Part shown: in pieces, positions 9,527-18,206 of the stretch
Numbering within the stretch: the first letter of the stretch is position 1
Layout of the letters: each line of letters opens with the position of its first letter
DNA from: Mycobacterium sp. ELW1
GTDB taxonomy: Bacteria; Actinomycetota; Actinomycetes; Mycobacteriales; Mycobacteriaceae
NCBI RefSeq assembly: GCF_008329905.1
Contig: NZ_CP032155.1
Coordinates: 4,030,001-4,094,000, forward strand
Direction: 5' to 3'
DNA length: 64,000 nucleotides
Made by a program: the position numbers and the translations under genes
The notes under the pieces: model-generated
Database searches by the model: none
What the model was told of the DNA's origin: nothing
Seen by the model: the letters and a program-made list of their open reading frames with translations, nothing else

Positions 9527-9545
9527 TAAGGTTTGCCTAACCAAA
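9527..9545 (+). promoter_or_regulatory. Probable IdeR (iron) box upstream of the diflavin reductase
   Basis: The 19-mer TAAGGTTTGCCTAACCAAA matches the mycobacterial IdeR consensus TTAGGTTAGSCTAACCTAA at 16 of 19 positions. It ends 16 bases before the GTG start at 9562, where bound Fe(II)-IdeR would block the promoter. It lies in the divergent space between the SnoaL-like gene and the reductase. Confidence 0.7.
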
Positions 9546-9561
9546 TCAGATCGGAGCAAGT

Positions 9562-11196
9562 GTGGTGGAGCGTCCCGGTTTCTCGCTGATCATCGGCTAC
9601 GCCAGCGACATGGGCACCGCCGAGTACATCGCCATGCAGCTGGCCGACGCGGTCAAGGAAGCCGGTATCGACGCCACCGAGACCGAGCTCAATGACGTCG
9701 CCCTCGACGAGGTCCGGGCCGCGACGCACGTCATCGTGGTGGCCTCGACGTTCGGTGAGGGCGAGGTCCCCGACAACGGCACCGTGTTCTGGGAGGAGCT
9801 GGCGGCATCCGACACCCGGCTCGACGGCCTGGGCTACGCGGTTCTGGCGCTGGGCGACAGTTCCTACGACTTGTTCTGCAACGCCGGCCGGATCATCGAC
9901 GCCCGGCTCGCCGAGCTGGGCGCCCACGCGCTGGCCGAGCGCGTCGAATACGACTGCTACCGGGAGGGCGAGGCCCGCGAGTGGATCGCCGACGTCGCCA
10001 AGATCCTCATCGAGGCGGCCGCCGCCGCACCCGCCTCCGCGGAACCGACCGCCCCGAAGACGACGCCGCACCGCCGTCACGACGCCAGCCCGTGGACCGA
10101 CGCGAATCCCTTCACCTCGACCGCCCTGGTGAATCGCCTGCTCACGGCACCCGGGTCCGACAAGGAGGTCCGCCACATCGAGCTGGATCTCGCGGATTCC
10201 GGAATCACCTACCAGGCCGGCGATTCGGTGGCCGTGCATCCGGTCAACAATCCCGGACTCGTCGAGGCTGTGCTGGCCAAGCTCGGCGTCGACGGCACCT
10301 ACGTCGCCGCGGGAAGTGATCGGCCCCTGGGCGAACTGCTCGCCGGCCACCTCGACATCTGCGCTCCATCGCGGGCATTGCAGGCGCTGGTCGCCACCCG
10401 TACCGGCGACACCGAGGCCGCCACGGCGCTGCGCTCCCCCGATCCCGCGGTGGTGTCGTCGTGGTTGTACGGCCGCGACGTTCTCGACCTGCTCCACCTC
10501 GCCGAACTGTCGGTTGACGAAGTACTGGAAACGTTGCGGCCCTTACAGTTTCGCGACTATTCGATCGCGTCGAGTCCATTGGCCCATCCGGACCGGCTGC
10601 ACCTGACAGTGGCGACCGTGCGCTACCACTGCCGAGATCGCGCCCGCGGTGGCGTGGCGTCCACATTTCTGGCCGACAAGGTAGCCAGTGGGCAGTCGGT
10701 GCGAATTCACCTGCGGCCCAACCACAATTTCCGGCTGCCGGCCCCGGAGGTACCGATCATCATGGTCGGGCCCGGAACCGGCATCGCGCCGTTCCGCGCG
10801 TTCCTGCATGAACGCCAGGCGACCGCTGCGCCGGGCAGATCCTGGCTGTTCTTCGGCGACCGGCGGCGCCACACCGACTTCCTGTATGGCGACGAGCTGA
10901 CGCGATTCCACGAGTCCGGCACACTGACCCGACTCGACCTGGCCTTCTCGCGAGAAAGCACCGGGCCGAAAACCTACGTCCAGCACCGCATGAAAGACAA
11001 CGCGCGAGAGTTGTTCGCGTGGCTCGACGGCGGCGCGCATCTCTATGTCTGCGGTGACGCCGAGCGAATGGCCAAGGACGTCGACGCGGCCCTGCACGAG
11101 ATCGTCGCCGAGGCCGGTGACATGGACGCCGCCGCCGCGCACTCCTACGTCAACGAGCTGATCAAAGCTCATCGGTACGTGCGCGACGTCTACTGA
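9562..11196 (+). CDS. Diflavin reductase (CysJ / P450-reductase type, FMN-FAD-NADPH)
   Basis: Residues 1-150 form a flavodoxin domain (YASDMGTAEYIAMQ, STFGEGEVPDNG, ALGDSSYD), followed by a FAD-binding connecting domain (AGDSVAVHPVNN; RDYSIASS for FAD) and an NADP domain (GPGTGIAPFRAFL, LFFGDRRRHTDFLYG, YVCGDAERM), ending in Tyr, the residue that stacks on FAD in this family. Such proteins pass electrons from NADPH through FAD and FMN to sulfite reductase, P450s or other acceptors. No sulfite reductase subunit is nearby. The iron box directly upstream suggests iron-regulated expression, so a ferric-siderophore or haem-linked role is possible. GTG start; GGAG lies 5 bases upstream; GTG at 9565 is equally possible. 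Confidence 0.9.
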   Translation: MVERPGFSLIIGYASDMGTAEYIAMQLADAVKEAGIDATETELNDVALDEVRAATHVIVVASTFGEGEVPDNGTVFWEELAASDTRLDGLGYAVLALGDSSYDLFCNAGRIIDARLAELGAHALAERVEYDCYREGEAREWIADVAKILIEAAAAAPASAEPTAPKTTPHRRHDASPWTDANPFTSTALVNRLLTAPGSDKEVRHIELDLADSGITYQAGDSVAVHPVNNPGLVEAVLAKLGVDGTYVAAGSDRPLGELLAGHLDICAPSRALQALVATRTGDTEAATALRSPDPAVVSSWLYGRDVLDLLHLAELSVDEVLETLRPLQFRDYSIASSPLAHPDRLHLTVATVRYHCRDRARGGVASTFLADKVASGQSVRIHLRPNHNFRLPAPEVPIIMVGPGTGIAPFRAFLHERQATAAPGRSWLFFGDRRRHTDFLYGDELTRFHESGTLTRLDLAFSRESTGPKTYVQHRMKDNARELFAWLDGGAHLYVCGDAERMAKDVDAALHEIVAEAGDMDAAAAHSYVNELIKAHRYVRDVY

Positions 11197-11220
11197 CCGA
11201 GCGGGTTAGGCTCAGGGCCC

Positions 11221-12096
11221 ATGCGCAGACTTCTCGCGAGCCTGACGACGGCGCTCACGGTATTGACGGCGACGGCAGGGATTGCCAACGCGGACACCAT
11301 CGATCAGCCACCCGGCTCGGTGCCGGTCCCCGACGGACCCGCGCCCGCGTGGATCGTCGCCGACATGGACACCGGCCAGGTGCTGGCCGGTCGCGACATG
11401 TACGCCGCGCATCCACCGGCCAGCACGATCAAGACACTGCTGGCCCTGACGGCTCTGGACGAACTGCCCGACCTGAATGCGACGGTGGTGGCCACCAACT
11501 CCGACACCCTCGTCGAATGCAACTGCGCCGGTGTGCGACCCGGTCGCAGCTACACCGCCCGCCAGCTGCTCGACGGGCTGCTGCTGGTGTCGGGCAACGA
11601 CGCCGCCAACACCCTGGCCGACATGCTCGGTGGCTACCAGGAGGCGGTCGACAAGATGAACGCCAAGGCCGTCGCGATCGGGGCGACCAACACCCACGCG
11701 ACCACACCGTCCGGTCTGGACGGAGCGGGTGGTCCGGGCTGGACCACTCCGCACGACCTCGCCGCGATCTTCCGCGCCGCGATGGCCAATCCGGTGTTCG
11801 CACAGATCACCGCCCAGCCGGTCGCGATGTTCCCCGGCGAGACCGGAGACAAGCCACTGGTGAATCAGGACGAGCTGCTGGCCCGCTATCCCGGTGCGAT
11901 CGGCGGCAAGACCGGCTTCACCGACGCCGCCCGCAAGACGTTTGTCGGCGCCGCCGACCGCGGCGGCCGCCGCCTGGTGATCGCGATGATGTACGGGCTG
12001 ATCCACGAAGGTGGCCCGACGTACTGGGATCAAGCGGCGGCGCTGCTGGATTGGGGCTTCGCCCAAAACCCTTCCGAGAGCGTCGCCGCGCTGTAG
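11221..12096 (+). CDS. D-alanyl-D-alanine carboxypeptidase (DacB2-type, first copy)
   Basis: An exported penicillin-binding protein of the S11/PBP5 type that trims the terminal D-Ala of peptidoglycan stem peptides. It has a signal peptide ending near GIANA, the nucleophile motif STIK (S68, K71), SGN (124-126) and KTG (K230). It is 291 residues, as in Rv2911 (dacB2). It starts 24 bases after the diflavin reductase and may be read from the same transcript. A paralogue lies at 12946-13788, separated by an opposite-strand gene. Confidence 0.92.
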   Translation: MRRLLASLTTALTVLTATAGIANADTIDQPPGSVPVPDGPAPAWIVADMDTGQVLAGRDMYAAHPPASTIKTLLALTALDELPDLNATVVATNSDTLVECNCAGVRPGRSYTARQLLDGLLLVSGNDAANTLADMLGGYQEAVDKMNAKAVAIGATNTHATTPSGLDGAGGPGWTTPHDLAAIFRAAMANPVFAQITAQPVAMFPGETGDKPLVNQDELLARYPGAIGGKTGFTDAARKTFVGAADRGGRRLVIAMMYGLIHEGGPTYWDQAAALLDWGFAQNPSESVAAL

Positions 12097-12105
12097 TCCG
12101 CCCGG

Positions 12106-12738
12106 CTAGCGGCGTCCGCCGCCCGAGTTGAAGCCCGGCTGAGCCGCCTCACCTTCGGTGATTTGATACGGCGAGGTGGCCAGGTCGTTCGGGGTCGCCA
12201 CGATGGCCGAGTTGTCGCCCGACGGCGGGGCGCCGGCTGGGGCCTGGCTGTCCGGCACGACCTGGAAATTCTCGTCGGAATCCGGCACGACGACCGGCGC
12301 CGCGGTGCTGCCCGGGTCACCCGGTACCCAGGCCAGGAGGTCACGAGTGCCGTCGTTGAAGACAACGCTGTTCGGGATGTCGCCAACAACGTCGAAGTAC
12401 AGTCTTCCGCCATTCGACGCGCCCCAAATAGCGGGGTAGAAATCGCCGGACTCAGCGCGGGCACCGAAGCGCTCGATGAACGGCGGATAATTGCCACCCA
12501 TCCCGTCGATGGTCAGTTTGGCCGAATACAACGTGCCATTGTGTGGCACCGGGTCCGAACTGGGCTTGAGCTTGCCCACGGCGTAGCCGATGTAGGGCAG
12601 GCCATTGGGCCCGTTCAACGTCTCCTGCTCGCCGAACACCCGCACGCTGTCCGTCGCCCACGCCGGTGCGGCGCAGACACCGGCAAGGCCCAATGCGACA
12701 ACCGTGGCGCCCACTCCGGCCATTTTCGCGATTTTCAT
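12106..12738 (-). CDS. MPT63-like secreted protein (DUF1942)
   Basis: The signal peptide runs from MKIAKMAG through a hydrophobic core to an APAWA cleavage site. The mature part resembles the immunoglobulin-like MPT63 antigen, especially GGRLYFDVVGDIPNSVVF followed by DGTRDLLAW. A Pro/Asp/Gly-rich tail of about 60 residues is added at the C-terminus and ends GGGRR. The function of MPT63 is unknown. The ATG at 12738 has GGGGAG upstream; a GTG at 12750 overlaps that site. It is convergent with the first carboxypeptidase gene (9-base gap) and divergent from the second. Confidence 0.8.
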   Translation of the reverse strand: MKIAKMAGVGATVVALGLAGVCAAPAWATDSVRVFGEQETLNGPNGLPYIGYAVGKLKPSSDPVPHNGTLYSAKLTIDGMGGNYPPFIERFGARAESGDFYPAIWGASNGGRLYFDVVGDIPNSVVFNDGTRDLLAWVPGDPGSTAAPVVVPDSDENFQVVPDSQAPAGAPPSGDNSAIVATPNDLATSPYQITEGEAAQPGFNSGGGRR

Positions 12739-12786
12739 GTCTCTCCCCACCTGATCAGTGCCAACACCCCGGCATTTGTTCGAAAA

Positions 12787-12792
12787 ATTTTA
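12787..12792 (-). promoter_or_regulatory. Candidate -10 element of the MPT63-like gene
   Basis: TAAAAT on the minus strand, about 50 bases before the start codon, in the AT-rich divergent space 12739-12945. This is a good sigma-A-type -10; the -35 is not clear. Confidence 0.3.
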
Positions 12793-12945
12793 CTGTGACT
12801 CACCAATCCAATACCCGCTTTAACCGGCATCTCCCCAATTAATCGGTGCGTTCGTCGCCGGACGCTAAACCCGTCGACCGTCATCGCAATACATTCGAGA
12901 CTCGCTCGCGTCGTTGCCGAGGTGCAGTCTGGTTAGTTTCGGCTC

Positions 12946-13788
12946 ATGCCGGCCCGCCCATTCGTCGCGATGTTGAGCATCGCCATGTCTCTTGTGCTGG
13001 TGGCGCCGGTCGCGGCCGCGCCCACCCCGCAGCCGGCCGGTGCGGTGACCGCTCCGCCCGACGGTCCGGCGCGGGCCTGGCTGGTCGCCGACCTCGACAC
13101 CGGCCAGATCCTGGGCAGCCGGGAACCCTATAGCGCGCACGCGCCGGCCAGCACCATCAAGCCGCTGCTCGCGATGGTCGTGCTCGACCAGTTGTCGCCC
13201 AACGCCGTGATCCGGGCGACGGCGGCCAATACCCAAGTCGAATGCTCGTGCGTGGGGCTGGTGCCCGGCCAGATCTACACCGCGCGCCAACTGCTCGACG
13301 GGCTGCTGCTGGTGTCGGGCAACGACGCCGCCAATCTGCTCGCCGACATGCTCGGCGGACAGCGTGCGGCAGTGCAGAAGATGAATGCCAAGGCCTACCA
13401 ACTGGGCGCCCGCAGCACCAGGGCCGGATCGCCGTCGGGGTTGGACGGGCCGGGCTGGGAGTCGGTGACCTCACCGCACGACCTGGCGTTGATCTACCGG
13501 GAAGCGTTGCGCTATCCCCTGTTTGTGCAGATCGTCCACCAGACCTCGGCGCAATTCCCCGACCGGTCGGGGTACCGGGAGATCAAGAACCAGGACCGCC
13601 TGCTGCGCAGCTACGCCGGCTTCATCGGCGGAAAGAGCGGCTACACCGATCTGGCCCGCGAGACCTATGTCGGAATGGCGCAGCGCGGCGGGCACCGGCT
13701 GATCGTGGTGGAGATGTACGGCGATGACGACCTGTGGAACCAGGCCGCCCAACTGCTCGACTGGGGCTTCAGCCACTATCCCGCGTGA
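12946..13788 (+). CDS. D-alanyl-D-alanine carboxypeptidase (DacB2-type, second copy)
   Basis: A paralogue of the protein at 11221-12096, exported and with the same order of motifs: a signal peptide ending VAAAP, STIK (S69, K72), an SGN in LLLVSGNDAANLLADML, and KSG (K230-G232) in place of KTG. The Thr-to-Ser change is conservative and compatible with activity. Both copies share TARQLLDGLLLVSGNDAAN, showing a shared origin by duplication. In M. tuberculosis I recall a single copy here (Rv2911). The copies probably act on peptidoglycan outside the membrane, possibly under different conditions, since each has its own upstream region. Confidence 0.9.
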   Translation: MPARPFVAMLSIAMSLVLVAPVAAAPTPQPAGAVTAPPDGPARAWLVADLDTGQILGSREPYSAHAPASTIKPLLAMVVLDQLSPNAVIRATAANTQVECSCVGLVPGQIYTARQLLDGLLLVSGNDAANLLADMLGGQRAAVQKMNAKAYQLGARSTRAGSPSGLDGPGWESVTSPHDLALIYREALRYPLFVQIVHQTSAQFPDRSGYREIKNQDRLLRSYAGFIGGKSGYTDLARETYVGMAQRGGHRLIVVEMYGDDDLWNQAAQLLDWGFSHYPA

Positions 13789-13867
13789 ATCACCGCAAAC
13801 GCGGCGCTATCCACTTGATATCGGAAAGATCAACAATTCACTGATATTGCCGAATTGACGACCTTGC

Positions 13868-13881
13868 GAGCTAATTAGCTC
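13868..13881. promoter_or_regulatory. Perfect 14-base palindrome upstream of the C39-like protease
   Basis: GAGCTAATTAGCTC is fully self-complementary and lies 64 bases before the protease start, in the AT-rich space 13789-13944. A perfect AT-centred palindrome in an otherwise GC-rich intergenic region is a reasonable candidate for a dimeric repressor operator, but I recognise no known regulator site. Confidence 0.35.
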
Positions 13882-13944
13882 TACTCTCAGGTCGGCCGAT
13901 GTCGGCCGTTCTTATCAGCGTTGGTTTCGGGACGGGGATCGTTG

Positions 13945-15384
13945 ATGGATTTCAACACGGGTCAGACGCGCAGGCGCAGGGCCGCACACAAATTCGCGGC
14001 GTGGCTCGCCGCAGCCACGATGGCCGCGGGCCTCGGCGCGGCGGTGGTCAGTGGCACCGCAGTGGCCTACGCCGACACCGGGTCGTCCGGCTCAGCGTCG
14101 CACGCCAGCTCGGGCGCATCGAACTCCCCTGCGACAAAGCATGATTCGACGGGCTCGTCGCGCAGAACGGCTGCCAACCTCGCACCGAAGACCCGCCCCA
14201 CCAGCGCCGCCGCAACCACGCCGACATCTCGGGCGTCCCTGTCGCTGGTTCCGGACACCGTCGCGCCCAAGACCAAAGCCTCCGCGGTACCGCAGCTGCC
14301 GACACCGGAGGCGGTGCTCCGATACACGTTCTTCAACAGAGCGCCATCGGCCCATCCCACCCAAAACACGCAAACCGGTGACAACAAAGAGATCACGGGC
14401 GCCATCAACGGGGCCAGCAACAACGGCCTCGGCCTGACCTACAAGGTCACCCAGCAACCCAAGTACGGCGAACTGAGTTTTGACCCGAACACCGGCAATT
14501 ACAGCTACGTCGCCCGCAACGACCTCATCACGCCGGGCATCACCGATCAGTTCACGGTCGCGGTCAGCAACGGGGGCGCCGCCAAGCTGCCCGGCGTGCT
14601 GGGCCAACTCCAACTCGCGCTGCACTCGATGGCGGTCGCCCTGGGAGCGGCCAAACCGGACACCGTCGAAAAGACGATCACGATCGCGGTCACCGGCACC
14701 GGCCAGTACGGGACTCCCGACGCGAACGCGAAGTGGTACCAGGACCAGCAGGTCGACAACAGCTGTGTCCTGGTCGCCGACGCGGGGATCATCGGCCAGC
14801 TGACCGGGAATGTGCTGACCGAGCAGTACATGATCACGCTGGCGAAGAACACGACCAGTGTGTCGAACCCGCCGCGAAAGATGTACCTGGGTACCCAGGC
14901 AGAAACCAAGTTCGCTGGGCTGACGATCACTGATGGCGTAGCCCTGTTGAAGCAGTTCGGTATCGACGGGACCTATACGACGTACAAGACCGCGCCGCGG
15001 GGCGGCCAATCGCGGAAAGAGGCGGCGGAGGTCAAGGCAGCGGACGGAAACCGGGCACTGACTGCCCTCTCGGCCGCCCTCGCCGAGGGTAAGGCGGTCA
15101 TGGTCGATGTCGATGCAGATTCCATCGTCAAGGCAGCCAATGGGCAAGTCAGCGACACCATCGCAACCGAAACCAATCACATGGTCGTGGTGACCGGCGT
15201 CGACATCAAGGCCGGACTCGTCTACCTCAACGACGGCAATCTGAGCAAGGGCAGTGTTGGCATCCCCATCAAGGCATTCATGGATTCGTGGGGCGCAGAT
15301 AATTTCGGGCTCGTCACCGCTCAGAAGGCCGTGTCCGACGCGTCGTTGCCCGCCGCGACCGTGACCCTGTCCATCGCCGCCTGA
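13945..15384 (+). CDS. Secreted C39-like (papain-fold) cysteine protease with Ser/Thr-rich linker and beta-sandwich-like domain
   Basis: The ATG at 13945 gives a long signal peptide with four arginines (GQTRRRRAAHKFAAWLAA) ending AVAYA. A Ser/Ala/Thr/Pro-rich linker of about 80 residues follows, then a cadherin/VCBS-like segment (PKYGELSFDPNTGNYSYVA). The C-terminal 220 residues are a peptidase-C39-like domain: candidate catalytic Cys in VDNSCVLVADAG (C274), His in TNHMVVVTGVD (H412) and Asp/Asn in YLNDGN (N429/D430). The family includes bacteriocin-leader and envelope proteases; the substrate here is unknown. It is convergent with the amidohydrolase gene, with a one-base gap. It occupies the place of Rv2912c-Rv2914c in M. 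tuberculosis. Confidence 0.75.
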   Translation: MDFNTGQTRRRRAAHKFAAWLAAATMAAGLGAAVVSGTAVAYADTGSSGSASHASSGASNSPATKHDSTGSSRRTAANLAPKTRPTSAAATTPTSRASLSLVPDTVAPKTKASAVPQLPTPEAVLRYTFFNRAPSAHPTQNTQTGDNKEITGAINGASNNGLGLTYKVTQQPKYGELSFDPNTGNYSYVARNDLITPGITDQFTVAVSNGGAAKLPGVLGQLQLALHSMAVALGAAKPDTVEKTITIAVTGTGQYGTPDANAKWYQDQQVDNSCVLVADAGIIGQLTGNVLTEQYMITLAKNTTSVSNPPRKMYLGTQAETKFAGLTITDGVALLKQFGIDGTYTTYKTAPRGGQSRKEAAEVKAADGNRALTALSAALAEGKAVMVDVDADSIVKAANGQVSDTIATETNHMVVVTGVDIKAGLVYLNDGNLSKGSVGIPIKAFMDSWGADNFGLVTAQKAVSDASLPAATVTLSIAA

Positions 15385-15385
15385 C

Positions 15386-16456
15386 CTAGAAAACCCTGCC
15401 GCGCAGGATCACTCGATCGGGGTTGGACAAGATGTCGGCGCCGCCGCGCGGGTCCTCGGTGTAGCACACCAGGTCCGCGGGCGCGCCGTCGTCGAGAACC
15501 GGCCGGCCCAGCCACCGGCGCGCATCCCAGCACGCCGCGCCGAGTGCGTCGGTCGGGTTCATCCCGATGCGTGTGAGGGCTTCGACCTCGTCGGCGATCC
15601 GGCCGTGCACGATCGTGCTGCCGGCGTCGCTGCCCGCATAGATCGGCACGCCGGCTTCCCTGGCCGCGGCCACCCTCGGGTAACAGCTGGCGTAGAGGTC
15701 GCGCATGTGGGCGGCGTAGGTGGGGTATTTGCTTGCGGCGTCGGCGAATCCGGGGAAGTTCTCGATATTGATCAGCGTGGGTACCAGCGCGGTGCCGTGC
15801 TCGACCATCATCGCGATGGTGTCGTCGGTCAGCCCGGTGCCGTGCTCGATACAGTCGATGCCCGCACCGATCAGTCCCGGCAACGCGTCCTCGCTGAACA
15901 CATGCGCCGTAACCCGAGCGCCCTCGTCGTGGACGGCGGCGATCGCCGCGCGCAGCACGTCGTCGGACCACAGCGGCGCCAGGTCGCCCACCGAGCGGTC
16001 GATCCAGTCGCCGACCAGCTTGACCCACCCGTCGCCGGCGCGGGCCTGAGCGGCCAGCGCCTCGGGCAGCTGCCACTCGTCCTCGAGTTCGATGGCGAAG
16101 CCCCGCGAATAACGCTTGGGGCGGGCCAGATGTCGGCCGGCCCGGATGATCCGCGGCAGGTCGTGATGATCGTCGAGGCTGCGGGTGTCGGTCGGCGATC
16201 CGCAGTCGCGCAGCAACAGTGCGCCGACCTCACGCTCGCGCTCGGCCTGGGCGATCGCCTCGTCCAGCGGGATCGCGCCGTCGTCTCCGAGCCCCACATG
16301 GCAGTGAGCGTCGACCAGGCCGGGCAGGATCCAGCCGCCGTCGAATACGGTCTCGGCCTCGGCGACCGGCTCGGCACGCAGGATGCCGTCGACGATCCAC
16401 CACTCCACGACCTCGCCGTCGGGCAGGCCACGGCCCCGGACGTGAAGGGCCACCAC
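15386..16456 (-). CDS. Amidohydrolase family protein (Rv2915c-like)
   Basis: A metal-dependent TIM-barrel hydrolase of the imidazolonepropionase/prolidase-like amidohydrolases. The metal-binding HxH is in LVDAHCHVGLGDD, later His residues are in TAHVFSEDALPGL and IEHGTGL, and the catalytic Asp is in YAGSDAGS. It is 356 residues and lacks a signal peptide. It corresponds in position to Rv2915c beside ffh. The GTG start is one base after the ffh stop, so it is the second gene of an ffh transcript. The substrate is unknown. Confidence 0.87.
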   Translation of the reverse strand: MVALHVRGRGLPDGEVVEWWIVDGILRAEPVAEAETVFDGGWILPGLVDAHCHVGLGDDGAIPLDEAIAQAEREREVGALLLRDCGSPTDTRSLDDHHDLPRIIRAGRHLARPKRYSRGFAIELEDEWQLPEALAAQARAGDGWVKLVGDWIDRSVGDLAPLWSDDVLRAAIAAVHDEGARVTAHVFSEDALPGLIGAGIDCIEHGTGLTDDTIAMMVEHGTALVPTLINIENFPGFADAASKYPTYAAHMRDLYASCYPRVAAAREAGVPIYAGSDAGSTIVHGRIADEVEALTRIGMNPTDALGAACWDARRWLGRPVLDDGAPADLVCYTEDPRGGADILSNPDRVILRGRVF

Positions 16457-16457
16457 G

Positions 16458-18023
16458 CTAGTTCTTGCCCGGGAACTTCAGCTTGGACAGATCGAAATCG
16501 GCCAGCCCCGGCGGCAATTCGTTGAGGCCTTCGGGCATTCCGGACAGGTCCGGGAAACCGCCGGGCATGGCGCCGGCGAGCAACGGATTGGTCTTGGGCG
16601 GCGTCGGCCCGCGTCCGCCCTTCTTCTTGCCCGCCTGCTTGTTCTTGCCCTTGGTCTGTTTCTTCGACGAGCGCCGACCGAACGGCATGCCCATCGCGCC
16701 GGCCATTTGCGACATCATCTTGCGCGCCTCGAAGAAGCGGTCGACGAGTTGGTTGACCTCGGACACCGTGACGCCGGATCCGTTGGCGATGCGCAGTCGG
16801 CGTGAGGCATTGATGATCTTCGGGTCGGCCCGCTCCTGCGGCGTCATGCCGCGGATGATCGCTTGCAGCCGGTCGAGCTGTTTGTCGTCGACGGTGGCCA
16901 GCGCGTCCTTCATCTGGCCTGCGCCGGGCAGCATGCCCAGCAGGTTGCCGATCGGGCCCATCTTGCGGATCATCAGCATCTGCTCGAGGAAGTCCTCCAG
17001 CGTCAGCTCGCCGGAGCCGATCTTGGCGGCGGCCTCCTCGGCCTTCTGCTGATCGAAGACCTGCTCGGCCTGCTCGATCAGGCTCAGCACATCGCCCATG
17101 CCCAGGATGCGGCTGGCCATCCGGTCGGGGTGGAAGACGTCGAAGTCCTCGAGCTTCTCACCGGTCGACGCGAACAGAATCGGCACGCCGGTCACCTCGC
17201 GGACCGACAGGGCCGCGCCACCGCGGGCGTCGCCGTCGAGCTTGGTCAGCACCACGCCGGTGAACCCGACACCCGAACCGAACGCTTCGGCGGTGGCCAC
17301 CGCGTCCTGACCGATCATCGCGTCGAGGACGAACAGGGTCTCGTCGGGGTGCACGGCGTCGCGGATCGCGGAGGCCTGCTCCATGAGCACCTCGTCGATG
17401 CCCAACCGGCCGGCGGTGTCGACGATAACGACGTCGAAGTGCTTGCTTTGCGCCTCGGCCAGGCCGGCGGCGGCGACAGCGACCGGATCACCCGGGCCGG
17501 CGCCCTCGGTATCGGCGGCGTCGGGTGCGGTGCCCGGATGGGGGGCGAAGACGTTGACGCCGGCGCGCTCGCCGACGATCTTGAGCTGGTTGACCGCGCC
17601 GGGGCGCTGCAGATCGCAGGCCACCAGCAGCGGGGTGTGGCCCTGGCCCTTGAGCCATTTGGCCAGCTTGCCGGCCAGCGTGGTCTTACCGGCGCCCTGC
17701 AGGCCGGCCAGCATGATGACCGTCGGCGGGTTCTTGGCGAAAGCCAGCTGCCGGGTTTCCCCGCCGAGGATGCCGATGAGCTCCTCGTTGACGATCTTGA
17801 CGACCTGCTGGGCTGGGTTGAGCGCACCGGAGACCTCGGCGCCGCGCGCCCGCTCCTTGATGCGGTTGACGAAAGCGCGCACGACCGGCAGCGAGACGTC
17901 GGCCTCCAGGAGCGCAAGCCTGATCTCGCGTGTAGTGGCGTCGATATCGGCGTCGGTCAGCCGACCTTTGCCGCGCAGGCCCGAGAGCGCACCGGTCAAC
18001 CGGTCGGACAGGGATTCAAACAC
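16458..18023 (-). CDS. ffh: Signal recognition particle protein Ffh (SRP54)
   Basis: Ffh binds signal sequences of nascent membrane proteins and docks with FtsY, encoded at 24350-25705. The N domain is at residues 1-90, the G domain contains GLQGAGKTTLAGKLA, DTAGRLG and TKLDGDARGG, and the Met-rich M domain (QMLMIRKMGPIGNLLGM and FEARKMMSQMAGAMGMPFG) follows. A Lys/Gly-rich segment precedes the C-terminus. It is 521 residues, the usual mycobacterial length. Confidence 0.97.
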   Translation of the reverse strand: MFESLSDRLTGALSGLRGKGRLTDADIDATTREIRLALLEADVSLPVVRAFVNRIKERARGAEVSGALNPAQQVVKIVNEELIGILGGETRQLAFAKNPPTVIMLAGLQGAGKTTLAGKLAKWLKGQGHTPLLVACDLQRPGAVNQLKIVGERAGVNVFAPHPGTAPDAADTEGAGPGDPVAVAAAGLAEAQSKHFDVVIVDTAGRLGIDEVLMEQASAIRDAVHPDETLFVLDAMIGQDAVATAEAFGSGVGFTGVVLTKLDGDARGGAALSVREVTGVPILFASTGEKLEDFDVFHPDRMASRILGMGDVLSLIEQAEQVFDQQKAEEAAAKIGSGELTLEDFLEQMLMIRKMGPIGNLLGMLPGAGQMKDALATVDDKQLDRLQAIIRGMTPQERADPKIINASRRLRIANGSGVTVSEVNQLVDRFFEARKMMSQMAGAMGMPFGRRSSKKQTKGKNKQAGKKKGGRGPTPPKTNPLLAGAMPGGFPDLSGMPEGLNELPPGLADFDLSKLKFPGKN

Positions 18024-18206
18024 GGGTCAAGCCTATCTGGCGCAGCTCGGAGCCGAGATCGCCACCGTGGTCCTGATCGGGCGGTCGACCGCGGGGGCGA
18101 TGACTGCTCGATGAACTGCGGCAAAATCCGGTGTCGCCGGCGTGCGTGTGGTATCCCTGGTCCAAGCACAGCGGATGTGCTTCCAGAGTCGGGTCTGGAG
18201 GTCGGG

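Noticed and set aside
11205..11215. GGGTTAGGCT before the first carboxypeptidase, resembling an IdeR half-site
   Set aside because: Only one half is present; the full box needs the inverted second half.
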